Assembly: GCA_016717725.1 (NCBI GenBank)
Contig: JADKFA010000024.1
Coordinates: 5,289-69,288, forward strand
Reading direction: 5' to 3'
DNA: 64,000 bases
From: Bacteroidota bacterium
GTDB lineage: Bacteria > Bacteroidota > Bacteroidia > AKYH767-A > OLB10
Position 1 is the first letter of the stretch; every line of letters begins with the position of its first letter. Under the pieces are notes generated by a model, which was not told the origin of the DNA, searched no databases, and worked only from the letters and a program-made list of their open reading frames with translations. Below, piece by piece: positions 29,563 to 38,069 of this stretch. A program made the translations under genes and the position numbers.

Positions 29563-31487
29563 AAAGGATATCTATTTTAGTTAAAAATTTATTCATGTTC
29601 GTGATGCTTATTTTATCTTCAACAGATACCATGGCTCAACACGAAATCTTAACTCCAATGTATGGCAATCCCAAATTAAAGGAGTATCTTCTAAAACATC
29701 CCGCATCAGCAAATAAAATGGTTGCCCTTATCGACACCGTCGATTTGCCTTTTATTGATGACTTTTCTTATGATGGTGTTTATCCTTCTGCAGATTTATG
29801 GACCGATAATGATGTGTTTGTGAATAGTCAATTTCCTAGAAATCCAATTACGATTGGTGTAGCCACTTTTGATGGATTGGATGAATTTGGAAATCCTTAT
29901 GATAATACGGCATCTACCATTCAAGGTGGTTGCGATACCTTAACTTCAAAATTTATTCGTTTGCTTACACGACCTTCTTCTCAAGGTGGTGGACAATATT
30001 CTCTCGCCGATAGTATTACTTTGAGTTTTTATTGGCAGAAAAAAGGTTGGGGTGATGGTCCTGATTCTAATGATTCATTGGTATTAGATTTTTATAATTT
30101 CACAACCAATCAATGGTCGAAGCAATGGTTTTTAAAGGGAATAATTTCTGGAGGACAAGATACAGTATTTACGTCCGTGCAAATTCGAATTTCCAATGCA
30201 GCATTTTTGACCGATGGGTTTCGCTTTCGTTTCCGAACGTATGGTTCTAAAACAGGATCGTTAGATCATTGGCATCTGGATTATATTCGATTGTTTAAAG
30301 CATACAATCAATTTACAGGGCAAATGGATACATTGTTGCAAGATGTAGCCATGACACAGCCTGGAAAAAGTTTGATGAATGAATATACCGCTGTTCCTTG
30401 GAATCATTTCACATCGCTATCTCAAATTGATCAAGAGAATTTACTTCGTGATTCTTCTCAAATGGATTATCGCGTTAATGGTAATACACCATCGGATGTT
30501 GGTTTTAATAATCGTATTTATAATTTTGCTGGAACCTATGTTTCTGGATTTGGCGCCGACAATGGAAACATATTCCCTAATCAACCCCAACAACAGAATT
30601 TGATTTATACTTTTGGTGTTGATTCCATCTTCCCCAATACTCCTTCATGGAAAGTAGATAGCACTTATTTTACAGTAAAAAATTATTTTACGAACGGAAA
30701 TGCATTCAGTGGATTAAAATCAAATGATACTACTACATACTCTCAGGAGTTTTTTAATTTTTATAGTTTAGATGATGGTTCAGCCGAAGTGGGATATGAT
30801 TTAATCAATGCACCCAACGGTAAAGTGGCCATGAAATTTGAAATTCTAAAGCCAGATACGCTGCGTGCTGTAAGAATATTTTTTGTTCAGCAAGGAGCAG
30901 ATGTGAGTAGTAAATTATTCACCATAAAAATTTGGAGTAGTTTGAATCCTGAAGTGTTAATTTATCAGGAGTCTGGATTGACACCCGCCTATATTGATTC
31001 GTTGAATGGATTTGCAAGCTATGTTTTAACAAGCGTGGTGCCTGTTTCAGGAACTATTTACGTTGGATTTCAGCAAGTGTTGGGAGATGGATTACACCTT
31101 GGCTTCGATAGAAATACTTCTTCAAACTCGCGAATGTTTTATAATGTAGGAGCAGGATGGATTCAAACCGCAGTAGCTTCCGGAACGTATATGATTCGTG
31201 CCGTGGTAGGAAAAGCTGATTTGTTTGTGGGTGTGCCCGAACAAAATATGGTGAATGCTACCTTTGATTTGTATCCAAATCCAACGGGTGATTTTGTATT
31301 CATTTCATCAAAATATGAAACTGATTTTCTTCGCTTTGAGATTGTAAGTATGGAAGGAAAATTAGTGAAGGCTGATGCATTCACTTCAAGAATAAATACA
31401 AGCGATCTTCCCGTCGGAATGTATATGGTTAGGGTGTTGATGCAAGATGGAAGAACAGCACAGCGAAAGTTAATGATTGTTAGATAA
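29559..31487 (+). CDS. Secreted T9SS type A sorting-domain protein, unknown function
   Basis: A 642-residue protein with signal peptide MKRISILVKNLFMFVMLIL ending near TMAQ. The early region VDLPFIDDFSYDGVYPSAD and ITIGVATFDGLDEFGNPYD is a recurrent Bacteroidota pattern of a secreted jelly-roll-like domain next to rluD and PASTA. The C-terminus FDLYPNPTGDFVFISS with RTAQRKLMIVR is a T9SS sorting domain. It is exported across the outer membrane and attached to the surface or released. No catalytic motif is visible. It is translationally coupled to the PASTA gene by ATGA. Confidence 0.82.
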   Translation: MKRISILVKNLFMFVMLILSSTDTMAQHEILTPMYGNPKLKEYLLKHPASANKMVALIDTVDLPFIDDFSYDGVYPSADLWTDNDVFVNSQFPRNPITIGVATFDGLDEFGNPYDNTASTIQGGCDTLTSKFIRLLTRPSSQGGGQYSLADSITLSFYWQKKGWGDGPDSNDSLVLDFYNFTTNQWSKQWFLKGIISGGQDTVFTSVQIRISNAAFLTDGFRFRFRTYGSKTGSLDHWHLDYIRLFKAYNQFTGQMDTLLQDVAMTQPGKSLMNEYTAVPWNHFTSLSQIDQENLLRDSSQMDYRVNGNTPSDVGFNNRIYNFAGTYVSGFGADNGNIFPNQPQQQNLIYTFGVDSIFPNTPSWKVDSTYFTVKNYFTNGNAFSGLKSNDTTTYSQEFFNFYSLDDGSAEVGYDLINAPNGKVAMKFEILKPDTLRAVRIFFVQQGADVSSKLFTIKIWSSLNPEVLIYQESGLTPAYIDSLNGFASYVLTSVVPVSGTIYVGFQQVLGDGLHLGFDRNTSSNSRMFYNVGAGWIQTAVASGTYMIRAVVGKADLFVGVPEQNMVNATFDLYPNPTGDFVFISSKYETDFLRFEIVSMEGKLVKADAFTSRINTSDLPVGMYMVRVLMQDGRTAQRKLMIVR

Positions 31488-31493
31488 AAAATT

Positions 31494-32576
31494 ATGTCAG
31501 AGAAAGTAGAGGATGAGTTAGAGGGGATTGGTGAAGAAACCAACGAGCAAGATCAGGATGAGTTGTTTGAACATCATCGATTTTTTTCTGACAAAAATCA
31601 ATCGATGTTACGCGTCGATAAATTTTTATTTAACCGACTTGTAAATACATCCAGAAATAGAGTTCAATCTGCTATTGAAGCAGGTTCTGTTTTAGTAAAT
31701 ACAAAAACCGTTAAGTCGAGTTATAAGGTGAAACCGGGAGATGTGGTCTCCGTAGTTTTAGCACATCCTCCTCGTGAAATAGAATTATATGCCGATGATA
31801 TTCCGTTGAATATTTTGTATGAAGACGATGATTTGTTTATCATTAATAAGCAACCGGGCTTAGTGGTTCATCCTGCCTATGGGCACTATAGAGGAACCCT
31901 CGTCAATGCCTTGGTGCATCGCATGTATCCAGAGTTAGGTGATCAGCCCATTGCAGCAGAATCTGTGCGTCCTGGTTTAGTACATCGCATTGATAAAAAT
32001 ACTTCAGGCATTATTGTCGTTGCAAAACATGAGCAAGCACTTTCAAACTTAGCAAAACAATTTTTCGATCGTACTACCGATCGGTTGTATGTGGCTTTAG
32101 TATGGGGCGATTTTAAGGAAGACGAAGGAACCATCACTGGTAATGTTGGACGTGATTTGGCCGATCGGAAAGTGATGGATGTTTTTCCTGAAGGTGATCT
32201 TGGCAAACACGCTGTAACACATTATAAAGTGTTAGAACGATTTGGATATGTGACCCTCATCCAATGTAAATTGGAAACAGGGAGAACACATCAAATTAGG
32301 GTTCATATGAAGTATATTGGTCATCCTTTATTTAATGATGCTTCTTATGGCGGTGAGCGAATCTTGAAAGGAACTGTGTTTACAAAATATAAGCAGTACA
32401 TTGAAAATTGCTTCGCCTTAATGCCTCGACATGCACTTCATGCTAAATCCTTAGGATTTGCACATCCCTAAAGACGGGAAACCGATGTTTTTTGACTCTG
32501 AATTGCCCGAAGATTTTAGGTAGTTCTTGAAAAATGGAGACAATATGCAGCCCATCAACGGTTGAATCAAGAATGA
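31494..32576 (+). CDS. rluD: 23S rRNA pseudouridine synthase RluD-like, with two C-terminal frameshifts
   Basis: An RluA-family pseudouridine synthase, expected to modify helix 69 positions 1911/1915/1917 of 23S rRNA. It has an acidic leader, an S4 domain (LRVDKFLFNRLVNTSRNRVQ) and the catalytic core LVHRIDKNTSGIIVVAKH with its Asp, then GRTHQIRVHMKYIGHP. The first frame stops at 32469-32471 after GFAHP. The +1 frame supplies KDGKPMFFDSELPEDFR, and a second shift near 32518-32521 supplies VLEKWRQYAAHQRLNQE and the stop at 32576. These match the normal RluD tail, so the intact protein would be about 360 residues. Confidence 0.88.
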
Positions 32577-33150
32577 GAAGCAGTATCTATACTTGTAAGT
32601 AGATAGTGAGATTCACCAAAGTCGTATTTCTCAATAAGTAATTTGCAATTCGGATTTTTGTCTTCGTTAGTGGGATAATTTTGAGAGAAATTTCAAAACT
32701 CCCTGAACTTACTGATAGTTGCAAACAACTTAAGCGAAGAACTTCAACTAGAAACTTTTAAGTCCAATAGCATTGCTTAATCTTTGCGACCCTTCAGCAT
32801 AACTCAACCTTTGAGACCTTTAGTATAATGCTGCCTTTGCGACCTTCTGCATAACGCAACCTTTGCGACTTTGCGCCTCTGCGAGAAAAATTGGCAGAGA
32901 GAAAACTTTGAGTAACTTTAGAATGAAGAATTTGCATTTAACACTAATTTTTTCGATTAGATAATTAGTTTGTGCTAAACTAAAATTCATAAAATTGCTC
33001 GCTAAGGCGCAAAGACGCAAAGCCTCAAATACAGGGAAATTATTAAATTATATTTATAAGTTTAATAATTCGGATTTAACCATAGAAATCTTTGCCAGAA
33101 AACTGCTTTGTTTAGTATTCCTTCATCACTTAAACGAAGCAATCGGCTAA
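32577..33150. other. Repeat-bearing intergenic region after rluD
   Basis: No credible gene was found in these 574 bases. The region includes the degenerate 26-27 bp tandem array at 32783-32885 and an inverted relative of its core (CTAAGGCGCAAAGACGCAAAG at about 33003-33022). The array's TTTGCGACTTTGCGCC motif resembles the CTTTGCG/GCGAG repeats seen after 55760. It lies between convergent genes, so no promoter is required here. Confidence 0.6.
32783..32885. repeat. Degenerate 26-27 bp tandem repeat
   Basis: Unit starts are at 32783, 32810, 32836 and 32862. Each begins TTTGCGACC or TTTGAGACC and the first three end with a CAACC/CTGCC tract. The fourth unit runs into TTTGCGCCTCTGCGAG, the consensus of the dispersed intergenic repeat family in this window. 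There are no unique spacers between units, so it is not a CRISPR. Confidence 0.7.
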
Positions 33151-34923
33151 TTAATTCAACACAATTTTCGATTGAATTTCATTACTTCCTATATTCATTT
33201 GAATCGTATAAATTCCTTTCGAAAGTCCTCCTAAGTCGATTAATAGATGCTCATCCTTAGTAGAAATATGAATCGGAATTTGTTTTACCATTTTACCAGT
33301 TATATCAACCACTCGAATAATATTAGATCCAGTTTTCGCATCTTGCACGAGCACATTTAAGATAGAATTTCCTGCTGATGGATTTGGGAAAACCTGAATA
33401 GATGGAGTTTCATTTTCGATGCTATTTACTCCAGAAAGTACTCTATTCACCGAATTGCACATCATCACACAGCCGCTTCCTGTGGTGGCTATGACAGAAT
33501 AAATACCACTTTGTGTAGGAGTGAATATGGTGTCGGTTGCATTTGGAATAGCAACACCGTTTAAATACCACTGTAATGACACACCGGGATAACTAACCGC
33601 TAAACTGTTTCCAGTAATATAAATTAATGGTCCAGTAACATTAACGAGTAGACTTTTATAAACTACTCCTTGAGCAGGACAGAAGTTATCATTAATTTTA
33701 AATAAGAAAGGAAATACTCTTACATGTTGAAGACATCCATTATTAAATCCAGCTTGTGCACATACTGTAGGCCAAGTCATGTTTTCTGAAACCATAACCG
33801 GAGATGAATAAGGAGAAGGATGTGACAATACCGCACAGGGAGGCAATAAGCATCCGCTTGTAAAACTTGTATCCCCATCTCCGAAAGCTATTCCTTTCGA
33901 ATTTATTGTGAGTACTTGCATTCCGCCTCCAGCACTTGCAGGAAGCATTTCGAAATCGGATACAGAAAAACTGTAAAACAAAGTATCACCTGCTACAATG
34001 GAAATAGATTCTACAGGAAGATTTGGTAGCAAATCAGGTGCGGTATTAAATACTGGTGGATTGGTAGTGATATAACAGTCCGGAACTAAAGTTATTTGCA
34101 ACTCTCTAAAAATCTCTGATACCAATTGTCCGCATTTATAAGAGGAGACTTTAGTAACTGTAGTGAAGGATCCCGAGGTAACTGATTTAAATGTAATAAT
34201 GCCGTGGTTAGGATCTAAAGTACTAGCAAAATTCAATGGATTTTGAGACGGGCCAGGTAAAGGAGATTGATACGTATAACCTGCAACAAAAGGAACATAA
34301 GTTCCAGGGAAACCATTTTCTATTGGTTGATCCCAAGAATAATGAAGTGAGTCAAGGTCATTGTCGATAGCAACATGTCCATAGCTAATGGTATCACCAA
34401 TGCATACACCTAAAGTAGGAGGTTCCGGAAAGTAAGGCGAATTATCTAAGCATGGATTCGTGCTTTGTCCTGAAAAAGGATACATAATGGCTCTTAAGGT
34501 AAAGTCGTTAAGGCTCGCTAAATTTGAGATAGCTGCATTTCTACAACAGCTATTAAAATAAAAGTACCAACCATTTGGAGGAGGTGTGCCGTTCAAATAT
34601 AAAGTATCTGATTCATAAATGAATTCTTCTACAGCATTTGAATACCCCATTGGAATTGCGCAAGTCGGACAGCCTGGACCCATTGGAGAAATATCATTCT
34701 GACTAATTAATTGACAAGAAATAGTACCTCCAGGTGCGTTAGTTGCAAGCCCAACAGATTGAGGCCCTTGTACACCGTTACAATCTCTGTAGAGTTTAAC
34801 TTGGAAAATAAATTGCCCATTTCCATTGCATCTCCAGGTGATTTCTCCACCCATTAAATGAGAAGCGTATAGAGGAGAAACTAAAATTAAGAAGAGTAGA
34901 GTAAGTGCGCTTAATTTTTTCAT
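33151..34923 (-). CDS. Secreted T9SS type A protein, paralogue of the next gene
   Basis: A 590-residue protein with signal peptide MKKLSALTLLFLILVSPLYA. The mature start HLMGGEITWRCNGNGQFIF and KLYRDCNG define a Bacteroidota-restricted secreted family. Several Cys pairs (GCPTC, SCCRN) suggest disulfides. An Ig-like segment (LQWYLNGVAIPNATDTIFTP, near 445-480) precedes a sorting domain IQVFPNPSAGNSILNVLV ending in KIVLN. Function unknown; surface display is likely. It lies 92 bases downstream of a close paralogue in the same orientation and shares its full domain order. Confidence 0.83.
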   Translation of the reverse strand: MKKLSALTLLFLILVSPLYASHLMGGEITWRCNGNGQFIFQVKLYRDCNGVQGPQSVGLATNAPGGTISCQLISQNDISPMGPGCPTCAIPMGYSNAVEEFIYESDTLYLNGTPPPNGWYFYFNSCCRNAAISNLASLNDFTLRAIMYPFSGQSTNPCLDNSPYFPEPPTLGVCIGDTISYGHVAIDNDLDSLHYSWDQPIENGFPGTYVPFVAGYTYQSPLPGPSQNPLNFASTLDPNHGIITFKSVTSGSFTTVTKVSSYKCGQLVSEIFRELQITLVPDCYITTNPPVFNTAPDLLPNLPVESISIVAGDTLFYSFSVSDFEMLPASAGGGMQVLTINSKGIAFGDGDTSFTSGCLLPPCAVLSHPSPYSSPVMVSENMTWPTVCAQAGFNNGCLQHVRVFPFLFKINDNFCPAQGVVYKSLLVNVTGPLIYITGNSLAVSYPGVSLQWYLNGVAIPNATDTIFTPTQSGIYSVIATTGSGCVMMCNSVNRVLSGVNSIENETPSIQVFPNPSAGNSILNVLVQDAKTGSNIIRVVDITGKMVKQIPIHISTKDEHLLIDLGGLSKGIYTIQMNIGSNEIQSKIVLN

Positions 34924-35015
34924 ACTAAAATTATTAGAATTTGTAAAATGCTTAATTTAATTTTTGATGGAATTAAAATACTTGAATTTGATTAACTAAT
35001 AAGTAAAGGTAAATT

Positions 35016-36797
35016 TTAATTTGTTAAAAGGAGCTGTGTTTGGAATATTTTACCTTTTCCTGATATATTGATCGAATAAACACCTGCGGCTAAATCACTT
35101 AAATCGATTAATAAATGTTCATTTGAAGTAAAAACTACGATTGGGATTTGTTTAACTACTTTTCCATTTACATCGATCACGTGAATTAAATTAGTTCCAA
35201 TGGGTATGTTATTTAAAAATACATTTAATATAGACTTTCCGGTTGATGGATTTGGGAAAACTTTAATAATACTTTCTTGATCATTTAAATTATCAATACC
35301 AGCAAATCCAACATACATAGAGTTACTTAAAAGTGTGCAACCGTTCGTAGTTGATGCAATCAAAGAATAAGTTCCACTCTGAGTTGGTGTATAAAGTGTA
35401 TCCGTAGCACCAATGATGGGTGTGCCGTTTAAATACCACTGTACAGTGATACCAGGAAAACTCACTGCCAAACTATTCCCAGCGGTATAAATGGTTGGAC
35501 CTTTTACTTTAACCAACACACTTTTTGAGGAAACACCTGGTACTGGACAATAGTTGTCTTTTACTTGAAAGGCAAATTGGTAGTTTCTTGTGTGTTGTAA
35601 GCATCCATTATTGAATCCTAGGTGGTGACAATCTGTTGGCCATGTTAGTCCTTCGAAAATGAAAGCAGTTGATGAAAATGGTGTTGGACTGGATAAAACA
35701 GCACAAGGAGGTATTTCGCATCCAAGAGTATAACTAGTATCACCTAACCCCAAAGCTATACTTGATGCACTCATGGTCATTGTTTGAGGATTCCCACCAG
35801 CTGCTGCTGGTAATAATTCATTTTCTGTGGCATTAAAATTATAATTTAAGGTGTCACCAACGGTAATATATATAGTTTCTGTATAGGGTAATGGAAAAAT
35901 ATCAGGTGAGGTATTATAAGTAAAAGTAGGTGTAGTAGTCAAGAAGCAATTTGAAAAAATCATTAATGTATATTCTCTAAATACTTTTGAAATAATTTGT
36001 CCGCAGCGATAGGAAGTGACTTGTACTGTTATTACAAAAAAACCTGGAGTGAAGGATGTTAAAGATAGATGACCATTGGTATTATTAAGTAATGAAGGTG
36101 CATTCAAGGGATTTTGTAGCAGTCCAGGAGTGGGGGATGTAAATGTATATCCAGAAGAAAAAGGTGTATTACCTCCAAAAGAACTAAATTCAATGGGGTG
36201 CGCAAATTCGTATTTTAAAGAATCTAGATCTTTATCAAATGCTGCAAAACTTAAATTTACTGAGTCTCTTGTACATATACCAATCGTAGGCGGTTCAGCA
36301 AAATATGGAGAGTTGTCAAAGCAAGGAGATGTACTTTGCCCTGATATAGGATACATAATTGACCTGTAGGTGAAGTCACTGGTGTTAGTTAGGTTGGTAA
36401 TAAGCTGATTTCTACAGCAATAGTTAAAATAAAAGAGCCACCCAGTTGGAGGTGGTGTACCATTTAATGTTATGGGTGCTGACTCATAAACATATTCCTC
36501 CACCGCATTATAAAATCCCAACGGAACAGGACAAGTAGGACATCCAGCCCCTTGAGGGGATAAATCGTTTTGACTAATTAATTGGCAATTTATTGAAGCA
36601 ATTGGAGCATCCGTAGTTAGAGATATATTCTGAAATGCAGCTACACCATTACAATCCCTGTAAAGTCTCACTTGGAAAATAAATTGCCCATTCCCATTAC
36701 ATCTCCAAGTTATCTCACCACCAGATATATGAGAAGCACTTGAAATCAAAGGCAAAACACCTAATAATAAAGTTACTACGATTTTTTTAAGATTCAT
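35016..36797 (-). CDS. Secreted T9SS type A protein, paralogue of the preceding gene
   Basis: A 593-residue protein with signal peptide MNLKKIVVTLLLGVLPLIS. Its mature part matches the 33151-34923 protein throughout: HISGGEITWRCNGNGQFIFQ, RLYRDCNGVA, GCPTC, FNYCCRNQ, VQWYLNGTPIIGATDTLYTP, and the sorting domain IKVFPNPSTGKSILNVFL. The pair looks like a tandem gene duplication with moderate divergence. Surface-exposed, no catalytic motif seen. It diverges from the ribosomal cluster, with a 317-base gap holding the rpsL promoter. Confidence 0.83.
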   Translation of the reverse strand: MNLKKIVVTLLLGVLPLISSASHISGGEITWRCNGNGQFIFQVRLYRDCNGVAAFQNISLTTDAPIASINCQLISQNDLSPQGAGCPTCPVPLGFYNAVEEYVYESAPITLNGTPPPTGWLFYFNYCCRNQLITNLTNTSDFTYRSIMYPISGQSTSPCFDNSPYFAEPPTIGICTRDSVNLSFAAFDKDLDSLKYEFAHPIEFSSFGGNTPFSSGYTFTSPTPGLLQNPLNAPSLLNNTNGHLSLTSFTPGFFVITVQVTSYRCGQIISKVFREYTLMIFSNCFLTTTPTFTYNTSPDIFPLPYTETIYITVGDTLNYNFNATENELLPAAAGGNPQTMTMSASSIALGLGDTSYTLGCEIPPCAVLSSPTPFSSTAFIFEGLTWPTDCHHLGFNNGCLQHTRNYQFAFQVKDNYCPVPGVSSKSVLVKVKGPTIYTAGNSLAVSFPGITVQWYLNGTPIIGATDTLYTPTQSGTYSLIASTTNGCTLLSNSMYVGFAGIDNLNDQESIIKVFPNPSTGKSILNVFLNNIPIGTNLIHVIDVNGKVVKQIPIVVFTSNEHLLIDLSDLAAGVYSINISGKGKIFQTQLLLTN

Positions 36798-37022
36798 AAA
36801 ATAGAAATTATGTTTTAATGAAATGGTTTTGAACTTTTGATGCTAACAAAATCGATTTCTAAAGTAAATAAAGGAATTCGGGAAGAATTGTAAAAAATGT
36901 TGATATTTATTTATATCATTGATTATCAATAACTATATTTTCACAAATCTGTGAACAATCCTTGTTTTTTTTCAATTTTTGACTTCCTAACCCACTGTTT
37001 CATAAATAATTTGAAAAACAAC

Positions 37023-37052
37023 TTGCATAAATCATTTTCTTGTGTAACTTTG
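37023..37052 (+). promoter_or_regulatory. Bacteroidota-type promoter of the rpsL/ribosomal cluster
   Basis: TTG at 37023-37025, a 19-base spacer, and TAACTTTG at 37045-37052. This fits the TTG-N17-23-TAnnTTTG consensus used by Bacteroidota sigma-A. The expected start is about 7 bases downstream, near 37059, leaving a leader of about 55 bases before the rpsL ATG at 37115. Confidence 0.75.
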
Positions 37053-37114
37053 CACTCCCTTTTTAGGGGTATAGTGTATCTAATTCACTGATCTAGAATA
37101 GAAAAAAATTAAGA

Positions 37115-37528
37115 ATGCCTACAATTCAACAGTTAGTACGTAAGGGCCGCGAGGCTATGGTGGAAAAGAGTAAGTCACCAGCCCTTGTTTCATGTCCGCA
37201 ACGTCGTGGCGTTTGCACTCGTGTGTATACAACCACTCCAAAGAAGCCGAATTCTGCAATGCGTAAAGTAGCTCGTGTTCGTTTAACGAACAAATTCGAG
37301 GTGACTGCATACATTCCTGGTGAAGGTCATAACCTACAAGAACATAGTATTGTAATGATCCGTGGAGGAAGGGTAAAGGATCTTCCAGGAGTTCGTTACC
37401 ATATTATTCGTGGTGCTTTGGATACTTCAGGTGTTGAAGGTCGTAACCAACGTCGTTCTAAATACGGAACAAAACGTCCAAAAGCAGGTGCTGTTGCTGC
37501 CGCTGCTGCAAAAAAAGGTAAAAAATAA
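37115..37528 (+). CDS. rpsL: 30S ribosomal protein S12
   Basis: A 137-residue decoding-centre protein. It shows MPTIQQLVRKGR, the KKPNSAMRKVARVRL segment where streptomycin-resistance changes occur (Lys42-equivalent in TTTPKKPNSA), and PGVRYHIIRGALDTSGV. The C-terminus ends in an Ala/Lys-rich tail (AVAAAAAKKGKK), longer than in E. coli. First gene of the str/S10/spc/alpha cluster, immediately behind the cluster promoter. Confidence 0.97.
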   Translation: MPTIQQLVRKGREAMVEKSKSPALVSCPQRRGVCTRVYTTTPKKPNSAMRKVARVRLTNKFEVTAYIPGEGHNLQEHSIVMIRGGRVKDLPGVRYHIIRGALDTSGVEGRNQRRSKYGTKRPKAGAVAAAAAKKGKK

Positions 37529-37570
37529 GTTTACATAATTAAGAATATCAAATAATACCCTTCTTATAAA

Positions 37571-38038
37571 ATGAGGAAGTCAAAACCAAAGAAGAGACCC
37601 ATTCTACCGGATCCAAAATTTAATGATCCACTAGTTACCCGTTTTGTGAATATGTTAATGTATTCAGGTAAAAAAGGAACAGGATATAAATTGTTTTACG
37701 ATGCACTTGAGAAAGTTGAAAATCGTACCAAAGAAAGCGGTCTTGAAACATGGAGAACAGCATTGAATAATGTAATGCCAACCGTGGAAGTAAAAAGCCG
37801 TCGTGTAGGTGGAGCAACTTTCCAAATTCCTTCTGAAGTACGTCCTGATCGTAAAATTTCTGTGGGTATTAAGTGGATGATTCTTTATGCACGTAAACGT
37901 AACGAGAAAAGTATGTCGGATAAGTTAGCAGGAGAAATTATTGCTGCTGCGAAAGGTGAAGGTGCTGCCGTGAAGAAGAAAGATGATACGCATCGTATGG
38001 CGGATGCAAACAAAGCATTCTCTCATTTTAGAGTTTAA
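37571..38038 (+). CDS. rpsG: 30S ribosomal protein S7
   Basis: A 155-residue head protein that nucleates 30S assembly on the 3' domain of 16S rRNA and contacts E-site tRNA. It starts MRKSKPKKRPILPDP and contains VTRFVNMLMYSGKKGTGYKL, VKSRRVGGATFQIPSEV and the C-terminal ANKAFSHFRV. Full length. It sits 42 bases after rpsL and 31 before fusA, as in other str operons. Confidence 0.97.
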   Translation: MRKSKPKKRPILPDPKFNDPLVTRFVNMLMYSGKKGTGYKLFYDALEKVENRTKESGLETWRTALNNVMPTVEVKSRRVGGATFQIPSEVRPDRKISVGIKWMILYARKRNEKSMSDKLAGEIIAAAKGEGAAVKKKDDTHRMADANKAFSHFRV

Positions 38039-38069
38039 AATAATAAAAGCGTAATACCAGAAATATAAA

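Noticed and set aside
32783..32885. Possible CRISPR array
   Set aside because: Units are directly adjacent with no unique spacers, are degenerate, and there are no cas genes.
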